Source of the DNA: Allobosea sp. Root483D1
Lineage (GTDB): Bacteria; Pseudomonadota; Alphaproteobacteria; Rhizobiales; Beijerinckiaceae
DNA: 64,000 nucleotides
Reading direction: 5' to 3'
Assembly (NCBI RefSeq): GCF_001429505.1
Contig: NZ_LMJW01000016.1
Span: 284,837 to 348,836, forward strand
The translations under genes were made by a program, and so were the position numbers. The stretch's first letter is position 1. Each line of letters starts with the position of its first letter. The notes under the pieces are model-generated. The model was given only the letters and a program-made list of their open reading frames with translations. It was not told where the DNA came from and did not search any database. Below are positions 8,720 through 18,001 of this stretch, piece by piece.

Positions 8720-10048
8720 TCACTCGTGCCGGTGCATCGCCGAGGCGTGCTTGGTGTCGCGCATGGTCACGTAGACCAGCAGCGAGACGAAGATCACGCC
8801 AGCGAGATAGTAGTAGAACCACTGCTCGTGGCCCTGCTGCTTGAAGAACAGGGCAATCGCCGGCGCAGTGCCGCCGAAGATCGAGACCGTCACGGCGTAG
8901 GGCAGGGCGACGCCGGTGGTCCGGATCGAGGTCGGGAACAGCTCCGCCTTCACGATCGCATTGATCGAGGTGTAGCCGGCGACGAAAATCCAGGCGGCCG
9001 AGATCAGCAGGAAGGCCGTCCAGGGCGACTTGGTCTGAGAAAGCAAGGTCAGCAGCGGCACGGTCAGCAGGGTGCCGGCGATGCCGAAGAAGATCAGCAG
9101 CGGCTTGCGGCCGATCCGGTCCGAGACCCAGCCATAGATCGGCTGCAGGATCAGCGCGAAGATCAGCGAGCCGGCGATGACATAGGTCGTGGTGATGTCG
9201 GAGAGGCCGACCGTCTGCTTCACGAAGGTCTGCATATAGGTGGTGAAGGTGTAGAAGGCCGCTGTGCCGCCAGCGGTAAGCCCGACCACGATCGCCACCT
9301 CGCGCGGATACTTCAGCAGCCCGCGCAGCGAGCTTTCCTTCTGGAGGCCCGCTTTCTTGGCTTCCACGAAGGAGTCGGTTTCCTGCATGTGGCGGCGCAT
9401 GAACATCGCGGTCACCGCCAAAAGCGCGCCGATCACGAACGGAATGCGCCAGCCCCATTCGACCAGCTGCTCATGCGTCAGGAAGACGTTCTGCAGCAGG
9501 AGCAGCACGAGGATCGCGGTGAGCTGCCCGCCGATCAGCGTGACGTATTGGAAGCTCGAATAGAAGCCGCGATGATCGGGATGGGCGATCTCGCTGAGAT
9601 AGGTGGCGCTGGCGCCGTATTCGCCGCCGAGGCTGAGGCCCTCGATGATGCGCGCCAGCGCCAGCAGCGCCGGAGCGGCAAAGCCGATGGTGGCATAGGT
9701 CGGCGTCAGCGCAATGATCAGCGAGCCGAAACACATCATCACGACCGACAGGGTCAGAGACAGTCGCCGTCCATAGCGATCGGCGATATGGCCGAACAGC
9801 CAGCCGCCGATCGGGCGCACGATGAAACCGGCAGCGAACAGCGTCGCCGCATTGAGTTGCTGCACCACGGGGTCGTGCGACGGAAAGAAATGCGGCGCGA
9901 AGTAAAGCGAGAAGGCCGTGTAGGCGTAGAAATCGTACCATTCGACCAGGTTGCCGACCGAGCCGATGAAGATCGCCTTCAGGCGTCGCGCCGTATCGGC
10001 GACATCGAGGCCCTGAGGGGCAGGCGTGGTGATTGCTGGATCGGACAT
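8720..10048 (-). CDS. MFS transporter of the metabolite:H+ symporter (MHS) family
   Basis: A 442-residue inner-membrane protein with about 12 hydrophobic helices. The loop GWLFGHIADRYGRR between helices 2 and 3 and the repeat WVSDRIGRKPL halfway through are MFS signatures. The opening segment (GNLVEWYDFYAYTAFSLYFAPHFFP) is characteristic of the KgtP/ShiA/ProP branch, which imports 2-oxoglutarate, shikimate, citrate or compatible solutes with protons. The substrate is not determined here. The ATG at 10048 sits about 20 residues before the first conserved block. Confidence 0.9.
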   Translation of the reverse strand: MSDPAITTPAPQGLDVADTARRLKAIFIGSVGNLVEWYDFYAYTAFSLYFAPHFFPSHDPVVQQLNAATLFAAGFIVRPIGGWLFGHIADRYGRRLSLTLSVVMMCFGSLIIALTPTYATIGFAAPALLALARIIEGLSLGGEYGASATYLSEIAHPDHRGFYSSFQYVTLIGGQLTAILVLLLLQNVFLTHEQLVEWGWRIPFVIGALLAVTAMFMRRHMQETDSFVEAKKAGLQKESSLRGLLKYPREVAIVVGLTAGGTAAFYTFTTYMQTFVKQTVGLSDITTTYVIAGSLIFALILQPIYGWVSDRIGRKPLLIFFGIAGTLLTVPLLTLLSQTKSPWTAFLLISAAWIFVAGYTSINAIVKAELFPTSIRTTGVALPYAVTVSIFGGTAPAIALFFKQQGHEQWFYYYLAGVIFVSLLVYVTMRDTKHASAMHRHE

Positions 10049-10331
10049 GGCTCGCTCCGCGTTTTGAAGGCGGCGCGAGCAGCAGCGGGCGCCGGCAGCA
10101 ATACGCTGGTCTACGCCTAGCGCTCTGCGCCGGTCAGCGAGGAGAGATTTGGTCTGAGTTGCTTCTGGTGCATGGCCTGCGCGGGAACTTTATGGCCACG
10201 GGCATCCGGATGTCGGGAAAGAGGGCGGTGCTCTGCGGCGACCACAGATCAGTGGGCGTCGATGGAGGCCCCGTATTGACGCGTGCATGAGCCTGCGGCA
10301 ATCACCCGGGCCCATAAGATCGGTCTCCGCG

Positions 10332-10961
10332 ATGCCTGCCTACTCTCTTGCGATCTTCGACTATGACGGAACGCTGGCCGACAGCTTTCCGTGGTTCTGT
10401 TCGGTGCTCAACCAGACCGCACGGCAGTTCGGCTTCCGCGAGGTTGCCGAGGGCGAGGCCGACGAGCTTCGCGGGCTCGATTCGCGCCAGATCACTGCCC
10501 GCCTCGGCGTTCCCTTGTGGAGGATGCCGGCAATCGCGATGCACATGCGCAAGCTGAGCGCGGAAGCAGGGGATGCGGTGGCGCTCTTTCCGGGGGCCGA
10601 GTCGATGCTCGCGCGCCTGGCCGAGAGCGACGTCACGATCGCGATCGCCAGCTCGAACAGCGAAGCGGTCATTCGTCGTACGCTCGGCCGGGCCTCGGCT
10701 CATGTGAGCCATTTCGGCTGCGGTGCGTCGCTCTGGGGCAAGAGCGCCAAGTTCAAGGCCATCATCCGGCGGGCCGGAGTTCACCGGCGGCGCACGATCG
10801 CGATCGGAGATGAAATCCGTGACATCGATGCGGCGCGGCGAGCCGGCATCGCCTGCGGTGCGGTGACCTTCGGCTACAATACCGGCGAGTCCTTGCGAGC
10901 GCGCGGCCCTGACCTGATCTTTGATGACTATGGGCAGCTGCTGGCGACGCTGACCGCCTGA
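10332..10961 (+). CDS. HAD-family hydrolase, phosphoglycolate-phosphatase-like
   Basis: A 209-residue haloacid-dehalogenase-type phosphatase. Motif I is FDYDGTLADS with nucleophile Asp10 and Asp12, motif II is the IASSNS stretch, motif III is the lysine in GKSAKFKA, and motif IV is GDEIRDIDAARRAG. A helical cap lies between motifs I and II, as in subclass C1 phosphatases such as Gph. The substrate is unknown. The start at 10332 was chosen because the conserved core begins there; an in-frame ATG at 10287 would add 15 residues without similarity. It converges on the next gene with 10 bases between stops. Confidence 0.87.
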   Translation: MPAYSLAIFDYDGTLADSFPWFCSVLNQTARQFGFREVAEGEADELRGLDSRQITARLGVPLWRMPAIAMHMRKLSAEAGDAVALFPGAESMLARLAESDVTIAIASSNSEAVIRRTLGRASAHVSHFGCGASLWGKSAKFKAIIRRAGVHRRRTIAIGDEIRDIDAARRAGIACGAVTFGYNTGESLRARGPDLIFDDYGQLLATLTA

Positions 10962-10971
10962 GCCGAGGCGA

Positions 10972-12180
10972 TCACGGCCGTGCGGTTGCTCCGACGCCGA
11001 GATTGGGCGCGAGATTGGGCGCGACGATCCGCACGGTGCGGCGCTCGCCAGTGACACTCTTGCTCTCGCGCTTCAGGCCGTCGCCCTGCTGCAGCGTTTT
11101 CTCGCCGTCGATCCGCTGCGGGCCGACGCCGGCCGATTCGGTGCTGGCGGTCGGCACATTGGTGTCCGGCGTCGGTTCGTCGCCGGGGGCAGCCTGCAGC
11201 ACGGTCGGGGCTGGGCCGGCCGGGGTGGCCGGCTTGGCCTCAGCCGTAGGCGCATTGGCAGCGCCCTTCTTGCCGCGCTGTGGCTGCTCGGGCTTTGGCC
11301 GTGACATTTCCTGCGAGCGTTGCTCGGTGACGATGATGTCGCCTTTGCGCTGCTCGAGCATCTGCTCGGCGTTCTGCAGCGTCTGGGCCCAGCTCTGGCC
11401 CTGGGCCCGGCAGGTGCAGGAGGCGTCGAAGCTGCGGGTGTATTTCAGCGCGTTCGGCAGGGACGAGTAGGGCTGCCCACTGCTGCGTGCCACCGCGTTC
11501 TGGATGTCGCCGCCGCTGCTCATGCCATAGGCCAGCGTCTCGCTGCCGGGGCAGAGCGACTGGCACATCTCGTCCTGGCTCTCGCGGCCGCCCGGGCTGT
11601 TGGCGAGCGGGAAGAAGTAGCCGTCGCAGCTGCGCACGCAGACCGAATAGGGCCCGCCCTGGCGTGCCCCGCCTTCCGTCGGCTCGGTCGGCTGATCGGG
11701 GTCGAGCTCTGGCAGGGTCGAATCGATCTCGCCACGGCGCGGCTCGATCCCGAAGATCGTCTCGAAGAAGCCGCGTTGCTGCGGCGCCCGGCAGTTGTTG
11801 TTGATCAGCGCCGCGAGCTGGGCGCGACGCTGCTCGACGCCGCCACCCTGGGCCTGCTGCTGGAGTTGGCCGTATTGCGACTGCAAAGCCCCGAGCTGGG
11901 CGCGGATACCGCCGCATTGCGGCGGCGGCTGCTCACCGAAGAACAGGAAACCGCCGCGGTCGCAGCCCATCGAGCGGTACTGGCTGGATAGCTGCGCCAG
12001 CTGGCCGGCGACGCGCTGCGCCGCCTGGGCGGCCCGGCCATCGCCGCCGCGCTGGCCCTGCAGGCTCGACAGCTCGGCCCGCCAGTTGTCGCAAGCCGGC
12101 GACTGCGCCAAGGCTGCGCCCGTCAGCGCGGCGAAGGCCAGCGCCGGAGCGAGCGCGCGTCGGAGCGAAGCGAAAATCAT
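10972..12180 (-). CDS. Secreted DUF2865 protein
   Basis: A 402-residue exported protein with a signal peptide (LRRALAPALAFAALTGAALA, cleavage near residue 23). The first 130 mature residues are glutamine-rich and probably coiled coil. The middle holds the DUF2865 core with regularly spaced cysteines (VCVRSCDGYFFPL, MCQSLCPGSE, DASCTCRAQGQ), conserved across Rhizobiales. The C-terminal third is a low-complexity proline/alanine-rich tail. The function is unknown; paired cysteines and export suggest a disulphide-bonded envelope protein. The ATG at 12180 is where the signal peptide begins. Confidence 0.8.
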   Translation of the reverse strand: MIFASLRRALAPALAFAALTGAALAQSPACDNWRAELSSLQGQRGGDGRAAQAAQRVAGQLAQLSSQYRSMGCDRGGFLFFGEQPPPQCGGIRAQLGALQSQYGQLQQQAQGGGVEQRRAQLAALINNNCRAPQQRGFFETIFGIEPRRGEIDSTLPELDPDQPTEPTEGGARQGGPYSVCVRSCDGYFFPLANSPGGRESQDEMCQSLCPGSETLAYGMSSGGDIQNAVARSSGQPYSSLPNALKYTRSFDASCTCRAQGQSWAQTLQNAEQMLEQRKGDIIVTEQRSQEMSRPKPEQPQRGKKGAANAPTAEAKPATPAGPAPTVLQAAPGDEPTPDTNVPTASTESAGVGPQRIDGEKTLQQGDGLKRESKSVTGERRTVRIVAPNLAPNLGVGATARP

Positions 12181-12391
12181 CGAAGGCAGAGTTGCTATCC
12201 CTGTGGCTCGTCCCATGCCAGCGGCGATCGCTTGCATCGGCAAAGCACATGCTAGAAACGCGACGGAACTAAGGAGGCACCTGTCGAACCGTCCGCGAAA
12301 GCCGATTCGATACGCTGCCCAGATAGCTTTGCGCATCGCATATCGCGTCCCGGGCGGCAAATCGCGCTGCGCGGATCACGGTCTTTTGAGG

Positions 12392-12883
12392 TCACGCCTC
12401 CTCGGTCTGGTAGGCGCCGGCGAGGTGGCGGCCGCGCTCGGTCAGCACCGCCAGCACGCGCTCGAAGACGCGCAGTTCATCGGCTGAGATTCCTTCGATC
12501 CAGCGCTCCTCGAAGGCCAGCGCCAACGGCACGATCTGGGCGTAGAGGCGTTGGCCGGCGGCGCTGAGGGCGACGAAGGCCTCGCGCCGGTCGGCCCGGT
12601 TCTCGGCTCGCGTCACCAGCCCGCGCTTGTCGAGTTCGGAGACGGCGCGCGAGACCTTGGTCTTGTGCATCTGCGAGAGCTCGCCGATGTCGCGCGAGGT
12701 CAATTGCCCGAACTCGCCGAGCTGCGCGATCACCCGCCATTCCGGGATGCCAATGCCGAAGCGCGTGCCGTAGACCCGGCCCAGCCCGCGGCTGGCGAAG
12801 AAGCCGACCACGTTTAGCCGATAGGGCAGGAACTGCTCGAGATGCAGGGCGCGGTCGGGGGCGGTTTTTGGCTTCGTTGACAT
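12392..12883 (-). CDS. MarR-family regulator, probably of the homogentisate genes
   Basis: A 163-residue winged-helix repressor of the MarR family. The recognition region reads LTSRDIGELSQMHKTKVSRAV and the wing DRREAFVALSAAG. It is divergent from hmgA, 211 bases away. A palindrome covers the start codon, which suggests autorepression and, by position, control of the degradation genes with an aromatic intermediate as ligand. The ATG at 12883 was chosen; a GTG at 12892 is the alternative. Regulation of hmgA is inferred from gene order only. Confidence 0.87.
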   Translation of the reverse strand: MSTKPKTAPDRALHLEQFLPYRLNVVGFFASRGLGRVYGTRFGIGIPEWRVIAQLGEFGQLTSRDIGELSQMHKTKVSRAVSELDKRGLVTRAENRADRREAFVALSAAGQRLYAQIVPLALAFEERWIEGISADELRVFERVLAVLTERGRHLAGAYQTEEA

Positions 12884-12902
12884 TAGTTGCACATGTAACT
12901 AA
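12883..12902. promoter_or_regulatory. Candidate MarR operator
   Basis: TTAGTT-GCACATGT-AACTAA is a 20-bp inverted repeat with perfect 6-bp arms. It overlaps the ATG of the marR gene and faces hmgA. Size and AT-rich arms are typical of MarR operators. Confidence 0.6.
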
Positions 12903-13093
12903 TTGAGGAGAAAGAAAAGGCCGCTGGCGGCCGCAGCCCGATCATTACCGAACGGCAGCGCCTGTCAAAGCGTGCGAGCATCGGATCGAAGAATGGACAC
13001 CGTTTTTCGACGCAATACGATGCTCGACCAAGGCAAGGATCGTCCTGCGCCGACCGGGCCGGGCGATCGACGAGATCAGGAGGAAGCCCAGCC

Positions 13094-14452
13094 ATGAACG
13101 TGCAGACCACGCTTCAGTCGAGCTTCGGCGAGCAGGTCCGGGGCGGTCGCCGCTACATGTCCGGTTTCGGCAACTCCTTCGAGACCGAGAGCCTGCCGGG
13201 CGCGCTGCCGGTCGGACGCAATTCGCCGCAGAAGGCGGCCTATGGCCTTTATGCCGAGCAGCTTTCCGGCTCGCCCTTCACCGCGCCGCGCTCCACCAAT
13301 GAGCGCTCCTGGCTCTACCGCATCCGCCCGAGCGTCAAGCATGGCGGTCGCTGGACTTTGGTCGACAAGGGGCTGATGCGCACCGCGCCCTGCCGCGACG
13401 AGACACCGCCTACGCTCGGCCAATTGCGCTGGAGCCCGATTGCGATCCCGCAGGAGAAGGTCACCTTCCTCACTGGCCTGCGCACGCTGACCACCGCCGG
13501 CGACGCCGACAGTCAGGCCGGCATGGCGGCGCATATGCTCTTCGTCACCGCCTCGATGGAGCGCGAATACGTCTTCAACGCCGATGGCGAGTATCTCGTC
13601 GTCGCGCAGGAGGGCAGCCTGCGCTTCTTCACCGAGTTCGGCATCATCGAGATCGAGCCGGGCGAGATCTGCATCATCCCGCGCGGCGTCGTCTTCCGCG
13701 TCGAGTTGATGGGCGGGCCGGCGCGCGCCTATGTCTGCGAGAACTATGGCGGCGCGTTTACGCTGCCCGATCGCGGGCCGATCGGCGCCAACTGCCTCGC
13801 CAATCCGCGCGACTTCCTCACCCCCGTCGCCGCCTATGAGGACATCGAGGAACCCTCGACGCTCTACGCCAAATGGGGCGGGGAACTGTTCTCGACCCGT
13901 GTCGGCCAGTCGCCGCTCGACGTCGTCGCCTGGCACGGCAATTACGCGCCCTACAAATACGACCTGCGGCATTATTCGCCGGTCGGCGCGATCTCCTTCG
14001 ACCATCCCGACCCGTCGATCTTCACCGTGCTGACGGCGCCCTCCGAGACGCCCGGCACCGCCAATATCGACTTCGTCATCTTCCCGGAGCGCTGGATGGT
14101 GGCGGAGAACACCTTCCGCCCGCCCTGGTACCACCGCAACATCATGTCGGAGTTCATGGGGCTGATCTACGGCGTCTACGACGCCAAGCCCGAGGGCTTC
14201 ACCCCCGGCGGCTTCAGCCTGCACAACATGATGCTGCCGCACGGCCCGGATGCGCAGGCCTTCGAGCATGCCAGCACGGTCGAGCTGAAGCCGGTCAAGC
14301 TCACCGGCACCATGGCTTTCATGTTCGAGACGCGGTTCGCCCAGCGCGTCACCGGCTACGCCGCCGGCCTGCCGGAGCTGCAGGACAATTACAGCGATTG
14401 CTGGAGCGAGCTGAAGAAGCGCTTCGACCCGAACAAGCCCGAGGCGTGGTGA
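13094..14452 (+). CDS. hmgA: Homogentisate 1,2-dioxygenase
   Basis: A 452-residue non-haem Fe(II) enzyme that opens the ring of homogentisate to maleylacetoacetate, a central step in tyrosine and phenylalanine breakdown. The iron ligands are visible as His347 and Glu353 ([12 protein letters not shown]) and His383 (MMLPHGPD), in the same spacing as the human enzyme. The N-terminal [12 protein letters not shown] stretch is a family signature. The length is normal. It opens a plus-strand run of aromatic degradation genes interrupted only by a minus-strand TRAP binding-protein gene, and lies divergent from the MarR regulator. Confidence 0.97.
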   Translation: MNVQTTLQSSFGEQVRGGRRYMSGFGNSFETESLPGALPVGRNSPQKAAYGLYAEQLSGSPFTAPRSTNERSWLYRIRPSVKHGGRWTLVDKGLMRTAPCRDETPPTLGQLRWSPIAIPQEKVTFLTGLRTLTTAGDADSQAGMAAHMLFVTASMEREYVFNADGEYLVVAQEGSLRFFTEFGIIEIEPGEICIIPRGVVFRVELMGGPARAYVCENYGGAFTLPDRGPIGANCLANPRDFLTPVAAYEDIEEPSTLYAKWGGELFSTRVGQSPLDVVAWHGNYAPYKYDLRHYSPVGAISFDHPDPSIFTVLTAPSETPGTANIDFVIFPERWMVAENTFRPPWYHRNIMSEFMGLIYGVYDAKPEGFTPGGFSLHNMMLPHGPDAQAFEHASTVELKPVKLTGTMAFMFETRFAQRVTGYAAGLPELQDNYSDCWSELKKRFDPNKPEAW

Positions 14453-14527
14453 GAGGTTCGCGTTTGCGTGCCGTCATCACACGGGCCGGATTCCAGAGGG
14501 CGCATTCTGCCGATCAGGCGCGGGGAA

Positions 14528-14668
14528 CCCTTCTCCCGTGTGGGAGAAGGGCAGGGATGAGGGCCCGCCGTCGACTATTGATGTCGCAGCGTCGCCACCT
14601 TCGCCTTGTCCGGAAAGGGCAGGCCCTCATCCGGCGCTCCGCGCCACCTTCTCCCATTCGGGAGAAGG
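14528..14668. repeat. Triple-stem intergenic repeat downstream of hmgA
   Basis: Three paired segments are visible: CCCTTCTCCC/GGGAGAAGGG hairpin at 14528-14551, CCTTCTCCC/GGGAGAAGG hairpin at 14647-14668, and a long-range pair GGATGAGGGC (14555-14564) with GCCCTCATCC (14623-14632). The layout matches a repeat class common between genes in Rhizobiales. It fills most of the space between hmgA and the convergent TRAP gene. Confidence 0.7.
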
Positions 14669-14724
14669 AAGAGCGCGCGGATGCTGTCGGTCTCGCATGC
14701 CTGCTTATCTGGAAGGCGTGCCCT

Positions 14725-15810
14725 TCAGCGCGAGCGCAACCGGTTCATGAAGGCGTCGTAGGAGAGTTCCGCCACCTGCCACCAGAGCAGGTTCTCGCCA
14801 CGGAAGGCGACCATCGACTCATAGCCCTTCTTGAAGGCTTCGCTCTTGGCCGAGGTCTCGGCGTAGTATTCCTCGGCCGCCTTGAGCGAGGCTTCCATGA
14901 TCGGCTGCGGGAAAGCCTTGAGCTGCGCGCCCTGGGCGATCAACTTGCGCAGGCCGCCCGGATTGACGAAGTCGTACTTCGCCAGCATCCAGTTGTTGGC
15001 GGCTTCGCAGGCATTCTGCATGATCGCCTGATAGTGCTTGGGCAGCTTGTTCCACTGCTCCTGGTTGATGACGAGGTGCAGCATGGCGCCGCCCTCCCAC
15101 CAGCCGGGATAGTAGTAATAGGGCGCGACCTTCACGAAGCCGAGCTTCTCGTCGTCATAGGGGCCGACGAACTCGGCGGCGTCGATCGTGCCGCGCTCCA
15201 GCGCCGGGTAGACGTCGCCCGCTGCGATCTGTGTCGGCACCACGCCGAGCTTGGCCAGCACCGCGCCGCCCATGCCGCCGATGCGGAACTTCAGGCCCTT
15301 GAGGTCATCGACTGTCTTCAACTCCTTGCGGAAGAAGCCGCCCATCTGGCAGCCAGAATTGCCGCAGGGGATCGAGTAGGCGTTGAACTTGGCGAGCGCG
15401 CCGTTGACGATCTGTTCGCCGCCGCCGAAATACCACCAGCTGTGCTGCTGGCGGGCGTTGAGGCCGAAGGGGATGCCGGTGCCGAGGCCGAGAGCTGGCT
15501 CCTTGCCCACATAGAAATAGGTCGGCGTATGCGCGCACTCGACCGTGCCGGAGGTGACGGCGTCGAGCGCCTGCAGGCCGGGCACGATCTCGCCGGCCGA
15601 GAAGGTCTGGATCTGGAACTTGCCGTCGGTCGCCTCGCCCATGAACTTCGCGAACTGCTGGGCGGTGCCGTAGATCGTGTCGAGCTGCTTCGGGAAGCTC
15701 GAGGTCAGGCGCCACTTTATCTCAGGCATCGACTGCGCGATCGCGGGCATCGCGATCGGCGCGGCGGCCGCGGCGAGCGCGCCCGTCTTCAAAAACGTAC
15801 GGCGTTGCAT
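14725..15810 (-). CDS. TRAP transporter solute-binding protein, DctP/TakP type
   Basis: A 361-residue periplasmic binding protein. The N-terminus MQRRTFLKTGALAAAAAP is a Tat-like twin-arginine signal. The mature part carries the DctP fold, with GNSGCQMGGFFRKEL, the FRIGGMGGAVLAKLG segment with its carboxylate-binding arginine, and YYYYPGWWEGGAML, which is typical of the TakP-like branch that binds 2-oxo acids. No DctQ or DctM membrane subunits are in the window, so its transporter must lie elsewhere. It is divergent from the fumarylacetoacetase gene with 62 bases between starts. A link to aromatic or oxo-acid uptake is inference. Confidence 0.88.
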   Translation of the reverse strand: MQRRTFLKTGALAAAAAPIAMPAIAQSMPEIKWRLTSSFPKQLDTIYGTAQQFAKFMGEATDGKFQIQTFSAGEIVPGLQALDAVTSGTVECAHTPTYFYVGKEPALGLGTGIPFGLNARQQHSWWYFGGGEQIVNGALAKFNAYSIPCGNSGCQMGGFFRKELKTVDDLKGLKFRIGGMGGAVLAKLGVVPTQIAAGDVYPALERGTIDAAEFVGPYDDEKLGFVKVAPYYYYPGWWEGGAMLHLVINQEQWNKLPKHYQAIMQNACEAANNWMLAKYDFVNPGGLRKLIAQGAQLKAFPQPIMEASLKAAEEYYAETSAKSEAFKKGYESMVAFRGENLLWWQVAELSYDAFMNRLRSR

Positions 15811-15872
15811 GGACTTTCCTCCCCGGGACGGATTTGCTGCCATCATCACTGTTCGGCGAGGATTGAAAAGAG

Positions 15873-16886
15873 ATGAAAGTCGCATCCCTCATGCATGGCC
15901 GGGATGGCCGCCTCGTCGTCGTCTCGAACGACCTGACCCGCGCGACCGACGCCTTTCCCGTCGTGGCGACGCTGCAGGGCGCGCTCGACGACTGGGCGCG
16001 CTGCGCCCCGCGCCTCGCCGATCTCGCCGAGAGCCTCGAGCACGGCTCGGTGCCGTCCTTCCGTTTCCACGAGCATCACTGCGCCTCGCCCTTGCCACGT
16101 GCCTATCAGTGGGTCGATGGCTCGGCCTATGTGAACCATGTCGAATTGGTCAGGAAGGCGCGGGGCGCCGAGATGCCCGAGAGCTTCTGGACCGATCCGC
16201 TGATGTACCAGGGCGGCTCCGATTCCTTCCTCGGGCCTCGCCAGGCGGTAAAGCTGGCGAGCGAGGATTACGGCATCGATCTCGAGGCCGAGATCGCCGT
16301 CGTCACCGGCGACGTGCCGATGGGCGTCACGCCCGAGGAGGCGAGGGGGCTGATCCGCCTCGTCATGCTCGTGAATGACGTGAGCTTGCGGAATCTGATT
16401 CCCAACGAATTGGGCAAAGGCTTTGGTTTCCTTCAAGCAAAGCCGTCTTCCGCCTTCTCGCCGGCGGCGGTGACGCCGGACGAGCTCGGCCCCGCCTGGA
16501 AGGATGGCAAGCTCAGTCTGCCGCTGCTCGCCCAGATCAACGGCAAACCCTTCGGCAAGCCTGAGGCGGGCGTCGACATGACCTTCGATTTCGGCGTGCT
16601 GATCGCCCATGCCGCCAAGACCCGCCCGCTCGTCGCCGGCACCATCGTTGGCTCCGGCACGGTCTCGAACCGCGACGCCGATGGCGGACCGGGCAGGCCC
16701 GTCGCCGAGGGCGGGCTCGGCTATGCCTGCATCGCCGAACAACGCATGGTCGAGACCATCCGGCATGGCGCGCCGAAGACACCCTTCCTGCGCTTCGGCG
16801 ACAGCGTCCGCATCGAGATGAAGGCTGCCACCGGCCAATCGATCTTCGGCGCGATCGAGCAGGAAATCCTGCCGCATGCGGGGTGA
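15873..16886 (+). CDS. Fumarylacetoacetate hydrolase family protein
   Basis: A 337-residue enzyme that hydrolyses fumarylacetoacetate to fumarate and acetoacetate, the last step of homogentisate breakdown. The FAH fold is seen in LEAEIAVVTGD, which holds two acidic metal ligands, the following VNDVSLRN segment with the next acidic ligand, and the C-terminal GTVSNRD. It lacks the long N-terminal domain of eukaryotic FAH, as is usual in bacteria. Its place one gene after hmgA supports the assignment. The maleylacetoacetate isomerase expected between the two reactions is not in the window. Confidence 0.9.
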   Translation: MKVASLMHGRDGRLVVVSNDLTRATDAFPVVATLQGALDDWARCAPRLADLAESLEHGSVPSFRFHEHHCASPLPRAYQWVDGSAYVNHVELVRKARGAEMPESFWTDPLMYQGGSDSFLGPRQAVKLASEDYGIDLEAEIAVVTGDVPMGVTPEEARGLIRLVMLVNDVSLRNLIPNELGKGFGFLQAKPSSAFSPAAVTPDELGPAWKDGKLSLPLLAQINGKPFGKPEAGVDMTFDFGVLIAHAAKTRPLVAGTIVGSGTVSNRDADGGPGRPVAEGGLGYACIAEQRMVETIRHGAPKTPFLRFGDSVRIEMKAATGQSIFGAIEQEILPHAG

Positions 16887-16895
16887 AGCCACACC

Positions 16896-17001
16896 GTCAT
16901 TCTCGGGCGAAGCAAAGCGCAGACCCGAGAATCTCAGGACGATTCGGGCGCCGACTGGAGCCCTCGCGGCTTGAGATGCCCGGGTCAAGCCCGAGCATGA
17001 C
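16896..17001. repeat. Dispersed nested inverted repeat, copy A
   Basis: Outer arms GTCATTCTCGGGC and GCCCGAGCATGAC bracket inner arms ACCCGAGAATCTCA and TGAGATGCCCGGGT. The same two-stem plan recurs at 26428-26517 and 37126-37224, always between genes. This copy separates the fumarylacetoacetase from the next gene. Confidence 0.85.
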
Positions 17002-17033
17002 GTCAGTATCGACACGTTTTACGAGGTTGCCCC

Positions 17034-17990
17034 ATGTCCTCCCCCGCTTTCGCCTCCACCGCCGATCTCGGCGAGAAGACCGTCTCTTTCGAGGAGGTCG
17101 GCAAGGGCGTCTACGCCTATACCGCCGAGGGCGATCCCAATAGCGGCGTCGTCGTCGGCGACGACAGCGTGCTCGTCTTCGACGCGCAGGCGACGCCGAC
17201 CATGGCTGAGCGCGTCATCGCCCGGGTGCGCGAGGTCACCGACAAGCCGGTCAGCCATGTCGTGCTCTCGCATTATCACGCCGTGCGCGTGCTCGGCGCG
17301 CCGGCCTATGGCGCCAAGGAGATCGTCTGCTCGGATGCGGCGCGGGCGATGATCGTCGAGCGCGGCGAGGAGGACAAGGCGAGCGAGATCGGCCGTTTCC
17401 CGCGGCTCTTTCAAGGCGCCGACTCTATCCGCCCGGGCCTGACCTGGCCGACCACGACCTTCTCGCACAACGCCTCGATCTGGCTCGGCAGCCGCGAGGT
17501 CCGCCTGATGAAACTTGGCCGCGGCCACACCGCCGGCGACATCGTCGCCTGGGCGCCGGACACCAACGTGATCTTCGCCGGCGACCTCGTTGAATACGGC
17601 GCCACACCCTATTGCGGCGACGCCCACTTCACCGACTGGCCGGCGACGCTCGATGCGCTCGCCGCCTTCGCACCCGCCGCCATGGTGCCGGGCCGCGGCG
17701 CGGCCCTGACCAACCGGGGCATGGTCGCCGACGGCATCAAGGGCACGCGCGCCTTCCTCTCCGACCTCTATGAGGCGGTGAAGGGCCATGTCGCCCAAGG
17801 GCGTTCGCTGCGCGAAACCTTCGAGCGCGTCCACGAGACGCTGAAGCCCTCCTATGGCGACTGGGTGATCTTCGAGCACTGCCTGCCCTTCAACGTCACC
17901 CGCGCCTATGACGAGGCTGGCGGCCTCGACCATCCGCGCATCTGGACCGACGAGCGCGACCGCCAGATGTGGCTGGACCTGCGCGGCTGA
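17034..17990 (+). CDS. Metallo-beta-lactamase-fold hydrolase with altered metal motif
   Basis: A 318-residue soluble protein of the MBL superfamily. The usual HxHxDH zinc motif is here HYHAVR (residues 80-85), so both histidines of site 1 remain but the Asp and His of site 2 are replaced by Val and Arg. The GHTAGD motif with His165 and a later AGDLVEYG metal-bridge segment are present. It may bind a single metal or work differently from classic members. It lies between the fumarylacetoacetase and an FAD hydroxylase, so a role in aromatic degradation, for example hydrolysis of an ester or lactone, is likely but unproved. Confidence 0.82.
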   Translation: MSSPAFASTADLGEKTVSFEEVGKGVYAYTAEGDPNSGVVVGDDSVLVFDAQATPTMAERVIARVREVTDKPVSHVVLSHYHAVRVLGAPAYGAKEIVCSDAARAMIVERGEEDKASEIGRFPRLFQGADSIRPGLTWPTTTFSHNASIWLGSREVRLMKLGRGHTAGDIVAWAPDTNVIFAGDLVEYGATPYCGDAHFTDWPATLDALAAFAPAAMVPGRGAALTNRGMVADGIKGTRAFLSDLYEAVKGHVAQGRSLRETFERVHETLKPSYGDWVIFEHCLPFNVTRAYDEAGGLDHPRIWTDERDRQMWLDLRG

Positions 17991-18001
17991 GGCGTCGCCC
18001 T

